A stretch of DNA of 64,000 bases. Source: Physcia stellaris (taxonomy: Eukaryota; Ascomycota; Lecanoromycetes; Caliciales; Physciaceae). The stretch is from NCBI GenBank assembly GCA_018902385.1, contig JABSSW010000008.1, positions 372,001 to 436,000 on the forward strand. Reading direction: 5' to 3'. The stretch's first letter is position 1. Every line of letters begins with the position of its first letter. Under the pieces are notes generated by a model. It was not told the DNA's origin. It was given only the letters and a program-made list of their open reading frames with translations, and ran no database searches. Below are positions 23,328 through 37,000 of the stretch, piece after piece. The translations under genes were made by a program, and so were the position numbers.

Positions 23328-25271
23328 TCGCTCTTCTTCCTTTCACCTCACGACGCTTTGGTCCTCCCACGCTGGCCACGACCTAACTCTTCCAAAGCTA
23401 TGACGTCACGACATCCATACCATCGCTTTCGCTTCGCTTGTATCCTTCCTTCCTACTTCCTTACCGTTCCCTGTGAGCGCAGGCGCTGGCTCTGGAGTTT
23501 TATAATGGACATCCTATCATTTGAACCTTTCACGTCACGAAATCTATCTACGACCTCCTTTAGCAAAGCATGGGTGGCCTCTTCTGATTGGCATCTGTAA
23601 CCATTTTTTGGGAGGAATCTGTTTTTTGGTCATCTGCGCAGCGTTACTGCGAATATCATCACTCGCTTCGGCTTGAGTATTGCGGATTTTGTGGGGATTT
23701 GGGATTGTGTAGATATTAGTTTCCTTGTTTTATGGATGGCCTACTAGATCTAGAGATAGAGACATAGAAGCTAGAATGAACAGAAGAAAAAACATTTGAA
23801 AAAAAAATCCAAATTCTCTCATCCCCCGTTTTTTTCGTTCCTGGTATTGTATCTACTTTTGGCGAGCGTTTCATACTCACTCAATCTCCTCAATTAGAAA
23901 TATATAGTCAAGGATCTCGTATCTCAAGCTCGAAGTAGCTGGCGCATGTGCCTCCCCGTTTCATTGCATACACACTCCTATTCGATCTGATTCAGATCTT
24001 CCCCGTGCTTGCATCACACACCTGCAATACCCACCCACCCACATACCCAAGGCAAGTGTTTAACACGCATGACACAAAAAGGCAATCCTGTGTCTCTGTT
24101 TCAGATGCATAGCACAGAAAGGCAGTTGTTGTGTCCTCTGTGTCCATAAACTGCGCAATCTTCAGAAACATGCAGTTGCGTACTCCTCCTCACATCCCGC
24201 AGATCCCGACTGCGCGGAAAATATGGGTTTCGAGAAGTTGGGAGGGGGCCTGTGTGTTTTGAATGATTACGCAGGGGGCATTTTGCTGTTGCGAGGGGAG
24301 TGCGGTAGAGATATGATACGCGAAGGGAAAGGAGAGCTTGCGAAGGGGCTTTTGGGCAGAGGAGTTACGAGTACCACAACGCAATAATATGATAGGGGCA
24401 CTCGTACTCGTGCAGGACAGGGCAAAACCCAACCTCCCCCGCTGCTGTATGATACTTACAGGAAAAGTTTATCGCATCCCATCCCCACGGTCGCGTATAT
24501 CTCCGCCACCTCCCTATCCAGCCTGCTATGTCTACGTCTCAGCTGCCGTGTCCCAGCTTAACTCTCTGCTTGCATCGCATTGCATCTCGCAGACAGCTTT
24601 CAAGCGGGGTGAAGGGGGTGGTGCTGTATCTTCGTCCCAGCTCGCACTGCTTTACTGTCCTTACGGTCGCTGGGATAAGGATCAGTAAGGGTGAGGGGAC
24701 TTGAAGCGAGGGACCCGGGGGATCACCTCCCTCCCTCTTTCATACCTTGCTTTATGCCAGAGACTGAGACCCCGTATCCGTAAGAAGCAGATCTAGATAC
24801 GCGCTTCTAGGGGAGGGGAAGATTGGAAGAGAGAAGCTTGTTGGTAGGGATTGTTGGATTTTGTTTTGGGGAATGAAGGGTGGGGTGATGGTGAGGGGAG
24901 GGGAAAGGAGAGATGGGATGTGCGGAAATTCAACTTTCGGGATCAGTAAGGTGCAGATCTAGATCTAGTTGGGATTTCATTGAAAGGTAGAGAAGGTAGG
25001 GAGAGTGAAGCCTGATTCACTGTTTGGTATGAACTGTTGATTTTGTTTTAGATGGTAGTGAACGGTGGGGTATAGACATGCAGGTGAGGGTGAGGGTAAG
25101 GGGAAGGGAGAGATGGGCGATAAGATGAACGGCTGTGGCTGAAGAAAGGAGGGTGACATTATGAAATGAGAGTCGAAGTTGACGCAGGGGAAAGGAGAGT
25201 GGGTGATTGAGTTGGGGTTTTTGATATTTGCATACTGGTTCGATGAGGATGCCTCCAGCATTAGACAGCGT
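23328..25271. other. Intergenic; no gene seen
   Basis: About 1.9 kb between two gene 3' ends. It holds A/T runs near 23800, GA- and CT-rich low-complexity stretches (24790-25180) and only short open frames without signatures. Confidence 0.5.
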
Positions 25272-27266
25272 TTACTTCCCCCTCCCTCTCGCATTGAATG
25301 TCTTCAACGGGTCACTTCCCTTCTTCGCGGCCACCTTCCCTGTCCCCAATTTCTTCATCTTCGCCAACCTCCTTCGATTATCCGTCGTCTTCCTCAACGG
25401 CACAAACCCCACCTCGTCCTTCACAATACTTTTCGCGCCCCCCTTCGGCATCAGATACTCCGGGACATGCTTCAGATGCGGCTGGATCCTAACAGCATGA
25501 GACTCGCCATCATGCCTCAACCCCTTCAAATCCTCCGGATTCTCCTCGAAATGCCTCTTCAGCTTCTCGCTCTTGAGTAGCTCCTGTCGTAATTCCCGTG
25601 TCCGCGCCTCACGGATAGCGACGCCGGTGACGGCGCGCAGGGCGTCGTTCATGCGGTACCGGAACGCAAGCACTTGGGTCATGTCGAAGTGGTAGGGTTT
25701 TAGCTCGGCGCCCTTCTTGGCTTGCGTGGCTGTTATTTGGGCGAGGACTTCTTCGTCGTGCGCTGAGGGGGGAAAGGATATCGCTTTGGTTTTACCGTGG
25801 AGAGTCGAAGGCACGGCGAAGGATAGTGCCATGCCGGTCTTGCCCGCGCGTGCGGTGCGACCGATGCGGTGTGTATAGGATCGGGAGGTAAGGGGAGGTC
25901 GAAATTAAGAACGCAGGAGACGTTGTGGAAGTCTATGCCCCGGGAGACGCCGTATTCTTTTGCTCGTTTGGAGGGCTTGGATTTCTTTTTTGATGGTTGG
26001 GCCACTGGATATGAGGGTGCTTGCTCAGATGTAGGATTCGCGATATCCCCATCGCCCTCACCACGATCTTGGACTCCGTCTTCACCAACCTCCTTTGTTT
26101 TGCGCTTGATTTTGCCTTCGCCTAGAACTTCATGCTCGTCTGCAGCAATGATGATGTCGTATACGTTCTTGTTAAACTCCTCCACCACATGTATGCGTGA
26201 GTTCACTGGAAGCTCCGAGTTCAGGACGCAGCTTTTGACACCGAACTGTTCCAGAAACAGCTTCAACCTATAGCAGCGATCGATGTCTCCAACGAATATT
26301 ATGCATTTTCCCTTGATCAACTTGAGTTTAAATATAACATATGCCAGTAGGAACTTCTCATCCTCAGCGCATCTAGAAACGTTAGCCACCTTTCTTTGTA
26401 GTCATGCAGAAATGACTTACCTGACGACGTATTGTGTAACACCTCCGCCCTCATCTTTTGACTCGTCTAGCTCGAGGATCACCGGATCATGGCAGAATCT
26501 CCCCTTTAAGGCTTCTACCTCCGTCGTCATTGTAGCGCTCATCAGAATTGCTTGTGTGCCCTTGGGAATTGCCTTCTCGATAGTCTGTAAATCCTCCTCA
26601 TATCCATAAGAGAGCACCAAATCTGCCTCATCAATCACCACATGCTTCAGATTTCCAAGGGAAAGCGCTGAACTGTTCAAGTTCTGCGCTATTCGAGCAG
26701 GTGTCGAGACCAGTATGTCTGGAAAATCGGCGAGCAAGGACCGTTGAACGACATCGGGGGTTTTAAGCGTGAGGTTGACCACAATAACATCTTTGGCACA
26801 AAATGCACAGAACGCTGCGATGACTCTGGTGACTTGCTGAGCCAGCTCTCGGGTAGGAACAAGAATAAGAGCCGTGGTCGCCTTGCCGGCACGTTGGAGC
26901 TGTGGTACCTTTAGCTAGATCGTGGGACGAGAAGAGGAAGGCGTACAGCTTTGCGCCGCAGGATCGCCTCGAGCAGAGGAAGTACGTATGCAGCAGTTTT
27001 GCCGGAGCCAGTTTTGGCTCGAGCTGTATCCATTAGTGCCTGCCTCAATGGTGTGATTGTTACCACTGACCTAGTATATCTTTGCCTTCTAAGCACAGAG
27101 GGATGGCTTTAGTTTGGACGGGTGTTGGTATAGAAAACCCCTCTTTAGCAACTGCTTGTTGCAGCCGCGAATCCAGACTGAAAGATGAGAAGCGATTGGC
27201 ATCGTGTGGGGAGGTCGGAGAGACTACTGGGACGGGGATGTCGTCTTCGTCGAGTTTTCTCTTCAT
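25272..27266 (-). CDS. DBP9: DEAD-box ATP-dependent RNA helicase Dbp9
   Basis: Nucleolar helicase needed for maturation of 27S pre-rRNA of the large ribosomal subunit. Exons are 27266-27071, 27023-26947, 26899-26421 and 26372-25272. Motifs in order: Q motif with [13 protein letters not shown], Walker [34 protein letters not shown] as [15 protein letters not shown] as [28 protein letters not shown], and the Dbp9-typical acidic/lysine insert before [18 protein letters not shown]. The C-terminal Dbp9 extension ([15 protein letters not shown]) follows. Near 25889-25891 one base is missing relative to the conserved [17 protein letters not shown] segment (motif VI). Both sides stay open in different frames, so this is a recent frameshift or a sequence error. 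The 5' end lies only 137 bp from an LTR. Confidence 0.9.
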
Positions 27267-27402
27267 GGTCAATCTGCAGGGGAAAGAAGTCGGAAAATTG
27301 ACCTGGACAGCAAAACTTGATCAAAAAATCATCATCCGCCAAGTACGGAGTTTGTCTCAGTTAATCAGACCCCTGGCTAGCCTAAAAGCCAGCATTTCTC
27401 GC

Positions 27403-27560
27403 TGAAGGGTCCGATAGTAGAAACAACAAGGGGGTCGATATTATGGTGGGGGGTCAATTGGTGGTAAAGGTGGTTAATTTACTATCTGCGGCCAGAGGTC
27501 AGATATGCACTTTGATGACTAATTAGCGGCCATACGGCCATAGCACCTGCAGGCTCTACA
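27403..27560 (-). repeat. LTR, gene-side copy (3' LTR), lightly mutated
   Basis: 158 bp, matching 38358-38515 in the same orientation after allowing for transitions. It keeps normal base composition and GG/CC runs, so it serves as the near-original reference for the other copy. It lies 137 bp upstream of the DBP9 start codon. Confidence 0.85.
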
Positions 27561-27629
27561 CTATCCCCCTTAGATTCTTTGACCTTCTCGCCGCCTACCA
27601 TAGATGAATATCCCTGTCGGCGATGTCCC

Positions 27630-28090
27630 CTACCATAAACCGCATCCTACCAAAAACGATCGGAGAAATGTGAACGTAGTCTGAGAAATTGCGAAAATCG
27701 TGACTCCGACCGTAAACCTTTCTCCCAAAGAAGAACTGAAAATCGTAAATCGAGAACGAATGTTGAGCGGATTGACACCCTGCCATAGTGCATTCCTTTT
27801 GGGAGATGTGCCAAAGTAGAGTGAAACAAAATAAGAGGAATTTGAAGTAAATCATCAAGGTATGACTCCTGCCGTAAGAAGAACTTTCAAGATAATTGAA
27901 AAAATAGTGGCTCCGGCCGTAATGCGTTCCTTTTGATAAATAGATCAAAGTAAACTGAAAAAATGAACTCAATGATTCCGGCCGTAATGCGTTCTCTCTG
28001 TGAAACATGCCAAAGTAGACGAAGAACAAAATAAGAAAAATCTGAAATAAATCATCAAGATATGAGAAAGTATGATTTTTGTCATAGCGA
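27630..28090. repeat. Degenerate tandem repeats inside the LTR element
   Basis: Units share a CGGCCGTAATGCGTTC-like core followed by GCCAAAGTAGA, ACAAAATAAGA and AAATCATCAAG segments. Copies start near 27780, 27913 and 27980, with a weaker one near 27710. The units vary in length (about 70-200 bp). They mark the transition from normal composition at the LTR to the AT-rich interior. Confidence 0.6.
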
Positions 28091-31000
28091 GCGATCAAGA
28101 TTAATTTTTCAAAACGATGTCAAAATTTTGAGTTTTCGATTTTGAAAATAAAAAATCGTGATTTTCGATTCGTACAATAATTTTTTTGTTTTTTTTCGAT
28201 TTCGTTGTATTTTTTTTTTTTGTTAATTTTGAAAATTTTTTTGTGTTCATTTCTAAATCATTTAAATACGTTTTGAAAATGTTATTTTTCGTTTTCAACG
28301 AACGATTTTGTCGTTTCAATTTTTCAATTCGTGTACGAAAAATTTTTGTCGATTTCAATCATAATGCGAATTGTTTTTTATTGACAATTTCGTTAGCGAT
28401 TTGTTTTCGAATCAATTTCACAATTTTGTTTTCAATCGTTAATCGAATTTTTTTCATTTTGAACATGAATTTGTCGATTTTACAAACAATGAATTGATAA
28501 ATCAAATTGACACGCGTTTTTTCGTTGATTTTTTTGTTTTCGAATGTTTTTGCGATTTTTCGAAATTTTTTCGTAAAAAAATTTTTGTTTTGTTTCAATT
28601 GTTTCATACGTTTTTTTTTTGATTTCAATTTTTGTTCGAAACAAATTTGATTCGCGAATTTTATTTTTGAAAAACGCAAAATCGAATTGATCAAAATTTT
28701 TTAAACGTTTATTCGATCATATAAATTCGTCGTTGTTTTTTTTGAATATCAAATGATAATATTTTTCGAACAAAACATTTTTAAAATTTCAAACGTATGA
28801 AATTATGATTTATCGTTTTTTAATCGTAAATGACGTGTCGTTGTTTAATTTCAATAATTTTTTCTCGTTAAATTTATTTTTCATGAAAACGTTTTTCGTC
28901 ACATGTTTATATTTTTGTTTTTGTTTCGTTGTCGTTTTTCGTTTTTTTTTTTTGTTTTGTTCGATTCAACGATTTTTGTTGTCGATTTTTTTTTAATATT
29001 CATCGTTTGTTTTGCAAATTTTTGAAAAGTTTTTTTTGTATATCGAAAAAGTTTTTTCGTGTTTTTTGCAATTTTTTTCGTGTTTTTTTTCGTGTTTTTT
29101 GCAATTTTTTTCGTGTTCATTGTTTGTTGTTTTGTTGTTTTTTTTTGTTTTTTTTTATTTTTATTTTTTTGCTTTGCAATTTTTTTTTTTTTTTTATTTT
29201 TATTTTTTTGTTTTGCAATTTTTTTTTGTTTTTTTGTATTCATTGATTGAACGTTTGTCATAAATGATTTTTGCAAAAAAATTGAAAATATGAATTGTGA
29301 TAAAATGAATAAAAAAAAATGTGCGAATTTTTCGTCGTAATATGTTTTTCAATCGAATAATGAGATTGAATTGAATGAAAAAATGATTTCGAAAATGAGA
29401 AATTTGATAATTCGTTCATGATATTTTTGTCGATCGCAAAATTTTGTAATTTTGTAAAATTGAAATGTTTTTGAAAATAAAATTTGAATTGAATGAAACA
29501 AACGATTTTATAAAATGAAATTTAATTTGAAATGTTTTGAATCGAAAAACGTATCGTCGAAAATTTGAATTGCGCAATAATAATGAAAATATTGCGAAAA
29601 TGAATACGACGAAAATCATCATGTCGTCGCGAAAAAAATTCGCGAAATTGTTATCGTTTTGCGTGCATTTCGTTTCGTTCAAATATGTTATTTTGTTATA
29701 AATGATTACATTTGTCATCGACGTTTTTAAATTTAAACAATTTGTAATCGATTGTTTATTTTAATATTTCGAATTTTATATTTTTCAAAATGAAAATTTA
29801 ACGTTATCGTGTTTTGAACGAAATAAAAAAATTCATTATTTTATTTTTTCGAATTTTTTCGAAATTTTTTTGTCGAATCAAAAATCGAAAAACAATGCAT
29901 CGTAAATATCAAAAATAATAATTTTTGTGAAATTTTTCAATAATGTTGATGATAATCGTTTGTCATAAATGATAATTCGTTTCGCGCAATTGTGAAATTT
30001 TTATTATTTGATTTATTCATAATTTGAAAATTTTTTCATTAATTTTGAACACAATTTTTGAAATTTTTTGTTATTTTACGACAGATTTTGTGAATTGAAA
30101 ATTTCGTTAAATTTCGATTTTCAAATTTGATATTCTGAAAATTTCTAAATTTTGAATTTTTGAAAAAAACGTGCGTTAAAAAACGATTATTTTCGAACAC
30201 ATTTTCAATAATTGTAAACTGAATAATGTAAATTATTGTTGCGTCAACGTTTTTCAGTATTTTTTAATACATTACAAGTTTGTTCGTGAATTTTTTCAAA
30301 AAATTCCGCGCAGAATTTCAGAATTAGAACTAAATCTGATGCGAAATTTCGTCGCTCAAATCAGAGTTTAAATTTTTCGACTTCATTTATTTCGTACGAT
30401 AATGATTTGCATTCAATAAGTAAAATACAATCAAAAACTCATTTTGAAAATTTCTAAATTTTTGAGTTATAATGAAAAATCGAATGTTGAAAAAAACGAT
30501 TTAATTTTCGAAGTCGTTCGTTAAAATAATTATCGTCGATTATTTTCGAATGAAAAACACATTTTTCAATGATTGAAAAAATTTTGAATAATGTAAATTA
30601 TTATCGAATTTAAAGAATACGTCAGAAACGTTTTTCAATATATTTTTTAAAAAGATTATGCGATTTCAATTTCGTTCGATTTTCGATTATTGATTGATTA
30701 ATTGTTGAAAATTCACGATTTTTTTCATGTCACGTCATCAATTTCATTTCGTTTCGTTTTCATAATTGTCAATTGAAATATTAAATGATACATTTCATCA
30801 TTTTTTGTCGATTTTTTTCGTTTTTTTTTTTTCGAAATTTTGATCGTTCGTTTGCAATTTTGTTTTTTTAATTTTGATTTTGTTTCGATGTCATTGTTTC
30901 ACGTTTTGTCGAATTTGATTGTTTATTTCTGTTATCGATTTTCAATTTTGATTTGAATTTTCGTTTTTTTTTTTCAATTTATAATTTAACATCGTTTATC

Positions 31001-34000
31001 GAATATCGTTTTTTGATTTTTTCGATATACATTTTTTTTAATCAGAAATTTTTTTCGTGTTGCGTCAATTTGTGAACAATATACGAATTTTTTTCATTTT
31101 GTTTTCAATTTGTGCGAATGTTGTTTTTTTTGCGTTAAACGTTTGAATTTTATCAAACATTTCGTCGTAATTGAATTTTTTGACGTTTTTTTTTTTTTTT
31201 TTCAATCAACATTTTTTTTTGATTAAATCGTTTTTTCACGATTGTATCGCGTAATTCATTCAATTTAAATAATCGTTGTTCAAACGCAAATTTTTCAATA
31301 ATTAATTTTTTTTCAATATTTGAAAAAAAAATTTTTTTTAAAATAACATTTTTTATCATTTTCATTCGCAATGAATTTTCGTAAAATGCATTTTCGATAA
31401 AATATTTAAATTGATAATCGAACAATATTTTCGTTGAAAAAAATTCGTATATGCGAATTAATTTGATATTGATTGCATTCACAACGTTAAATAATAACAA
31501 ATTTCATTCGAAAATCATTTTTGAATGATGTTGTAAAATTGCGCGAAAACAATTCAAAATGAAACGATTGTATCGTTCGAAAAATTTTACAAATTGAAAA
31601 TGCGAAATCGAAACAAAAATCTGTCGTATTTTACGATGTGATAAATATTTTGAAAATAATTTTTTAAAATGCGTTTCATTATCGTGATATACAATTTTTG
31701 AACATTCGAATACGTTCATCATTTTTTTTTCGAAAAACATGACAAAATTTTCAAAAATTGCGTTTGACATTGCGTCAACGAACAAAAATCGACACATGTA
31801 ATCGACGTCAATTTGTATAAATTTCGTTTCATTTTTGACGATAAAATTGATCGATTTCAAATAATTTGTTTCGACAAAATCGAATGATTGAATGAAAACA
31901 ATAAATAAAAATTTTTCAATCGATTTTAAAAATTCAACATTTGACAATTCGAACATGAACGACAAAATTCAAAAATATTTTTAAATTTAATCGATCAATA
32001 ATATTTTTCGATTGCTTTGATTTGTGTAATTTTTTTCGAAAAATGTTCACATACGTTGTGCAATAAAACAAAAATTTGAATCATTTTTTCGATATGAAAA
32101 CAACGATTATAACGTTCGAATTTTTCAAAATACGTCAATTTTCGCGAATTTTTGCTTTCAATTAACAGAAATTTTTTAAATTTTTTTTTGACATTTTATG
32201 AACGTTTCAAGCAAAAAATTATTCGATTTAATAACATTTCGAATTTTGTATTTCATTATGTTCGCATATCAGAAATCGTTTAATTATTTTTGTCAAATCA
32301 TTTTTCAATTTTTTTCGAAATCGAAAAATATTTTGAAATTGTTCATCATTTGTCGTAATTGAATTTTCTGTTATTTTCGACAATTTGTTCGCTAAAAAAA
32401 AAAAAATTATTTCACAAAATTGTTCGTCATTTGTCGTAATTGAATTTCTGTGACAAAAAAAAATCATCGTAAATTCGAAACTGAAAAACGATAAAAATGA
32501 ATAATTTATGATTTTCGACAAATCGTTTGTTATGATTAATTTTTTTTTTGAAACATGAATGATATTCAAATTGAATTTCGATAACGTTAATTGTCAACGA
32601 ATTATTTTATTTGTTGTATTTTCGTTTTTAAACATTTCGTTAATGTTGAATGATTCGTGTACAATTTGATCGAATATTGAAAATTTGTATTAATCATTTG
32701 ATTTCTGTCAGACATTTCACGATTGTTAATGTTTTTTTTTCAATAATTTGATATTTGATTTGTGAAAAATTGTATTGATAATTTAAAAACATCATTATTT
32801 GCATGTCGTTCAGAAATTTTTTACGATAAACGATTTCAAACGAATAATTATCAAATTGAAATAAAATTTCGTTTGTTTCAATTTTAAAAACGTCGATAAC
32901 AAAATGTCATTGACGTGTATCATTTTCGTTTGAACATATGATTTTCATAATTGTTTTTTTAATTTTTTGAAACATTCGTTCATGATTGAAAATTCACAAA
33001 AATTTTTTTTTTTGTTTAACATTTTGTTTTTTGTCATTTTTCAAAATGATGATTGTTTTTTTCATTATAATCGTACGAAGAAAAAAAAAAATCGATCGAC
33101 GCGTTCAAAAATGTATTTTTTAAAAAAAAATAACATGTACAAAAACGTTTCAATTTTTTTTACAAATAAACGAAAAATATTTTCTAAACATTTTTATTTT
33201 GTTTTCATTGAATTTAATGTTTTTAAAATTTCGTTTATGTTTTAATAATTGTATTTTGAACGTGAAAAATTCGCATTTTTTGAAATTCAAAATAAATTTT
33301 GTTCATATTAATTTTGAAAAATAATGAATATGTAAAAAATTAATCAATGTCGATAAAATGTCGAATTTTTTTACGTCGTCATCAATAAAATGATTGAAAA
33401 TTGAATGTTCAAAATTCACATTCGATAAAACAAATTTTGAATTCGATTTTGATATATTGTTTGTAACAATATTTTTTAATTGAAAATATGTTTCAAATTT
33501 TTCTGTTGTATTTTGTTTCATTTTAAAATAACAATAAAATTCAATGATCGTATTGATGTCAAATTTGTACGCATGAAAAAAATGAACAAAAATCGTTCAA
33601 AAATCATTCGTCGCGTTCGTTTTAAATAAATATTTGACGAAAAATTGTGTTAAATTTTTGAAAATTGATTCGATTTTACGCATTGATTGATTCGTTTTGA
33701 TAATGATTTCGTTTAAATCACAAAAAACATACATCATTTTCAATTTTTCATTTGATTTTCGAGAAAATCGTGTTTTTGAAAATCAAAAAAAATTGCATTT
33801 CATGATGATTTCAATTTTTTCTAACAATAAAATATTTTTTTTTGTCATTTCATTTTTTTTTGTTGTGTAAAAAACAAATTTAATTATTCGCGAAATGATA
33901 TGTTGATACGTTGAAATTTTGTGTTCAATTAAATTCGTAAAAAACATATTTTTAATATTCGTAACAAAAACGTTTTTTTCAAATTTTTAATAAACAATGT

Positions 34001-37000
34001 ATTTTATGTTTTTTTTATTCGTAACGATCAAATTTTTCATCAAATTTGAAAAAATTTTCAATCATAAATTGAATTTTTTCGAAATTTTTGTTAATAATTT
34101 TTTGCGAAATTCAATTGATTTTCTTTTAATAAAAAAATTTTTTTTTTTTTTAAATTTTTTTTTTCATCATGTATTTGCATCGAGACTTTTTGATGAATGT
34201 TTACGACAAAAAAGTTGAAAACGAAATTTTTTTTTCAAACGATAATTTTGTTGATCATTTTTGATAATTTTCGATCATTTGTATTTGCGTTTTTTGAAAT
34301 TTGATTTTCGTCGCATTTTTAATCGAATTTTTCATTTTATGTTCGAATTTTTGTCGACAAACGATTTTTTCGTTTTTATCGTGTTCAATTTTCATTCACA
34401 TCGTAAACAAATGATTTATGATAAAAAATTTAAAAAATATTTTTTTGTTTCGTCATTCGTTTTTTTTTTCGAATTTATTTTTGTCGTCAAGATGTTTTTC
34501 GAAACAAATTTACGTCGAATTTTTTCTATGACAAAAAATTTTGATGTCATAATGTAATTTGTCGATATTTCAATTTTTTGATGATAATTTACGTAATTAA
34601 TTTCATCGTTTTTCATTTTTAACAACGTTTTTGTCAATTTTTTTTTTGATTTTTTATTTTTCGATTATATATCGTCGTTTTTCATTTTGACGTCGACATC
34701 ATTTTTTTCGATTTTTTTTGATTTTGTTGAATGATTATTTTCGTTCGTTTTACGTTTCAATGTCGTAAAAAAAACATGATTTTTTTTGATTTGTTTTTTT
34801 TTTCAAATTTATTTTTATTATCAAATTAATTTTTTCGTTTCACATTTTTTTTTTCGTTTTTTTTACGATTTGTCGAAAAATTTTTTTTTTTTTTTTTTTT
34901 TTTTTTCGTATTTCAAATCAATGAACGTTTCGACATCAACATTTTGCGTTAACGCGACGTTTATTTCAATTTCGTATATTTTTTTTCGATTTTTCTTTTT
35001 CGAATCAAACATTTTCATTTTTTTGTAATCTTTTGCAATCGCGTTTTTAATTCAATATTCGTCAAATTCGTACAAATCGATTGCGATCACGTTTTTCAAT
35101 CACGATTTTTTTAAATTCATCGAATAAATCGTTTTTTTTGACACAATTCAAATTTGTATCACACGATTAATTTTTGTCGTGACGATTTTCAATTTGATAT
35201 ATTTCGAAAAACGAATTTTGATTTTCGTTTGTTATGATCATTGTCATAAATTTTTCGAATATGTGATTTCGTTCATTGCGTGAAAAATTCGTTCAGAAAT
35301 GAAATTCAACGTAAAATTCGAATCGACAAGCATTTTTTGATATTTTAAATATTAAACAATAATTTGCGAAATTTGATTATCGTTTGAATGTAAAAATTTT
35401 TCATTAAAAAATTCGTTAATGAAATTTGAAATAAAACGAAATTAATGAAACGACGATAAAATTTTTTGAAATCGTTTGTTGAATTTTTTGCGAAACGTTT
35501 CATGCGTTTGTAAAAATTTTTTGATTTCATTGTGTGTCGACGTAATGAATTTGATCGAAACATATTGTTTTTTGTCATTTCATGAACATGATTGATTTTT
35601 TTTATTTGTTTTGCAAATTGTACATTTTTTTTGTTTTTTGTCGTAAAAATTTTTTTTTTTTTTCGATTGAAATTTGATTGTAATTTTATTGCGTTTGTTA
35701 ATTGTGTTTTTGTTCGCGAAATCATGATTAATAATTGTTTCAATTCAATGTTAATGTTGATATTTTTTATTCAATCATTGAAATTAAACATTTTTTCGTT
35801 TGTTTTCACAATTTTTATGAATTGTATTTGCGTTTTATTTTTTGTTGTTCGCTTTTGTTAAATTTTTTGTATAAACGAAATCAATGAAACAAATGACGCA
35901 TTCGAATTATCTCGTATCGTTTTCGAATTCGATAATTTATTTTTCATAATTTTATCGATGAAATCGAATTTTTCGAATTTGTAAAAGATTTCGATGTTTG
36001 ATTTTGTTGAAATCGATCATTGTTGAAATTTTTCGTACGACGAAACATTTTGATTTTGAATTTTTTTGATTCATTATTTTTTCAAAATGAAATTTTGATC
36101 AATTTCGTATTCGATCGCATCTTTTTTAACGATTAACATTTTTTTTTTTTTTGTTTTCACAAAATTCGCATTGATTGTTTTGATTCAAATACATTTGTTC
36201 ATCGTTTAAATTTCATTCGTCGATCATTTTTTGTCATTTTGAAATATCATGAATGTTTGTTGAATAACAATCGTGTTCGATCATAAAGATTTTTGTCGTA
36301 CGAAATTTTTTCGCAAATGATATTTGTTGTGTCGTCGAACGTTTTTTTTTTTCATTTTTTCGAAATAAACGATTTTTATTTTTTTTAAACGTTTGAGAAT
36401 GAAAACATTGTTTGAAAAAATGTTCGATTTTTTCACAATTATAACAAATAAAAAAATTGACATTGTTGAACGACGTTGCAAATGATGCAATTGCAAACGC
36501 GTAATACAAAAAATGTTGTAAATTTTTTTTGAAATTTCTATTTTGTTGTTTTTATATTTTTGACTCTGATATTTTTGTTGATTATTTCGATTTTGATTGT
36601 TTTGATTTTGATTTTTCTGATTGTATTTCTGTTTTTTTGATTGAATGCATCATTACGATAAAAACAAAAACATTTTCGACATTTTTCTGTTTTTCAAATT
36701 GACGTTTTCTGAATGATGTTGAAACGTTGAAATCGACAAATTAACGAATAAAAATCGAAATGATTTTGTTGTTTTGATTTAAAATAATTGCAAACATACG
36801 ATTTTTTGAATTCATTTTTCGTTGTAATTTCGTTATCGAATTTTTTTTGTTTTGATCGTCGATAATATTTTTGATTAATTTGACAATGATTTCAAAATCA
36901 TAAATCGAATTTTTTTTTGTGCAATTATTTTTTTGACGATTTTTTTCGTCATGTCATCATTCAATTTCGAAATCATTTTGTATGACATTTGATTTTGTAT

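Noticed and set aside
27630-28090. CRISPR array
   Set aside because: The repeats are degenerate, of unequal length and without unique spacers, and the genome is eukaryotic.
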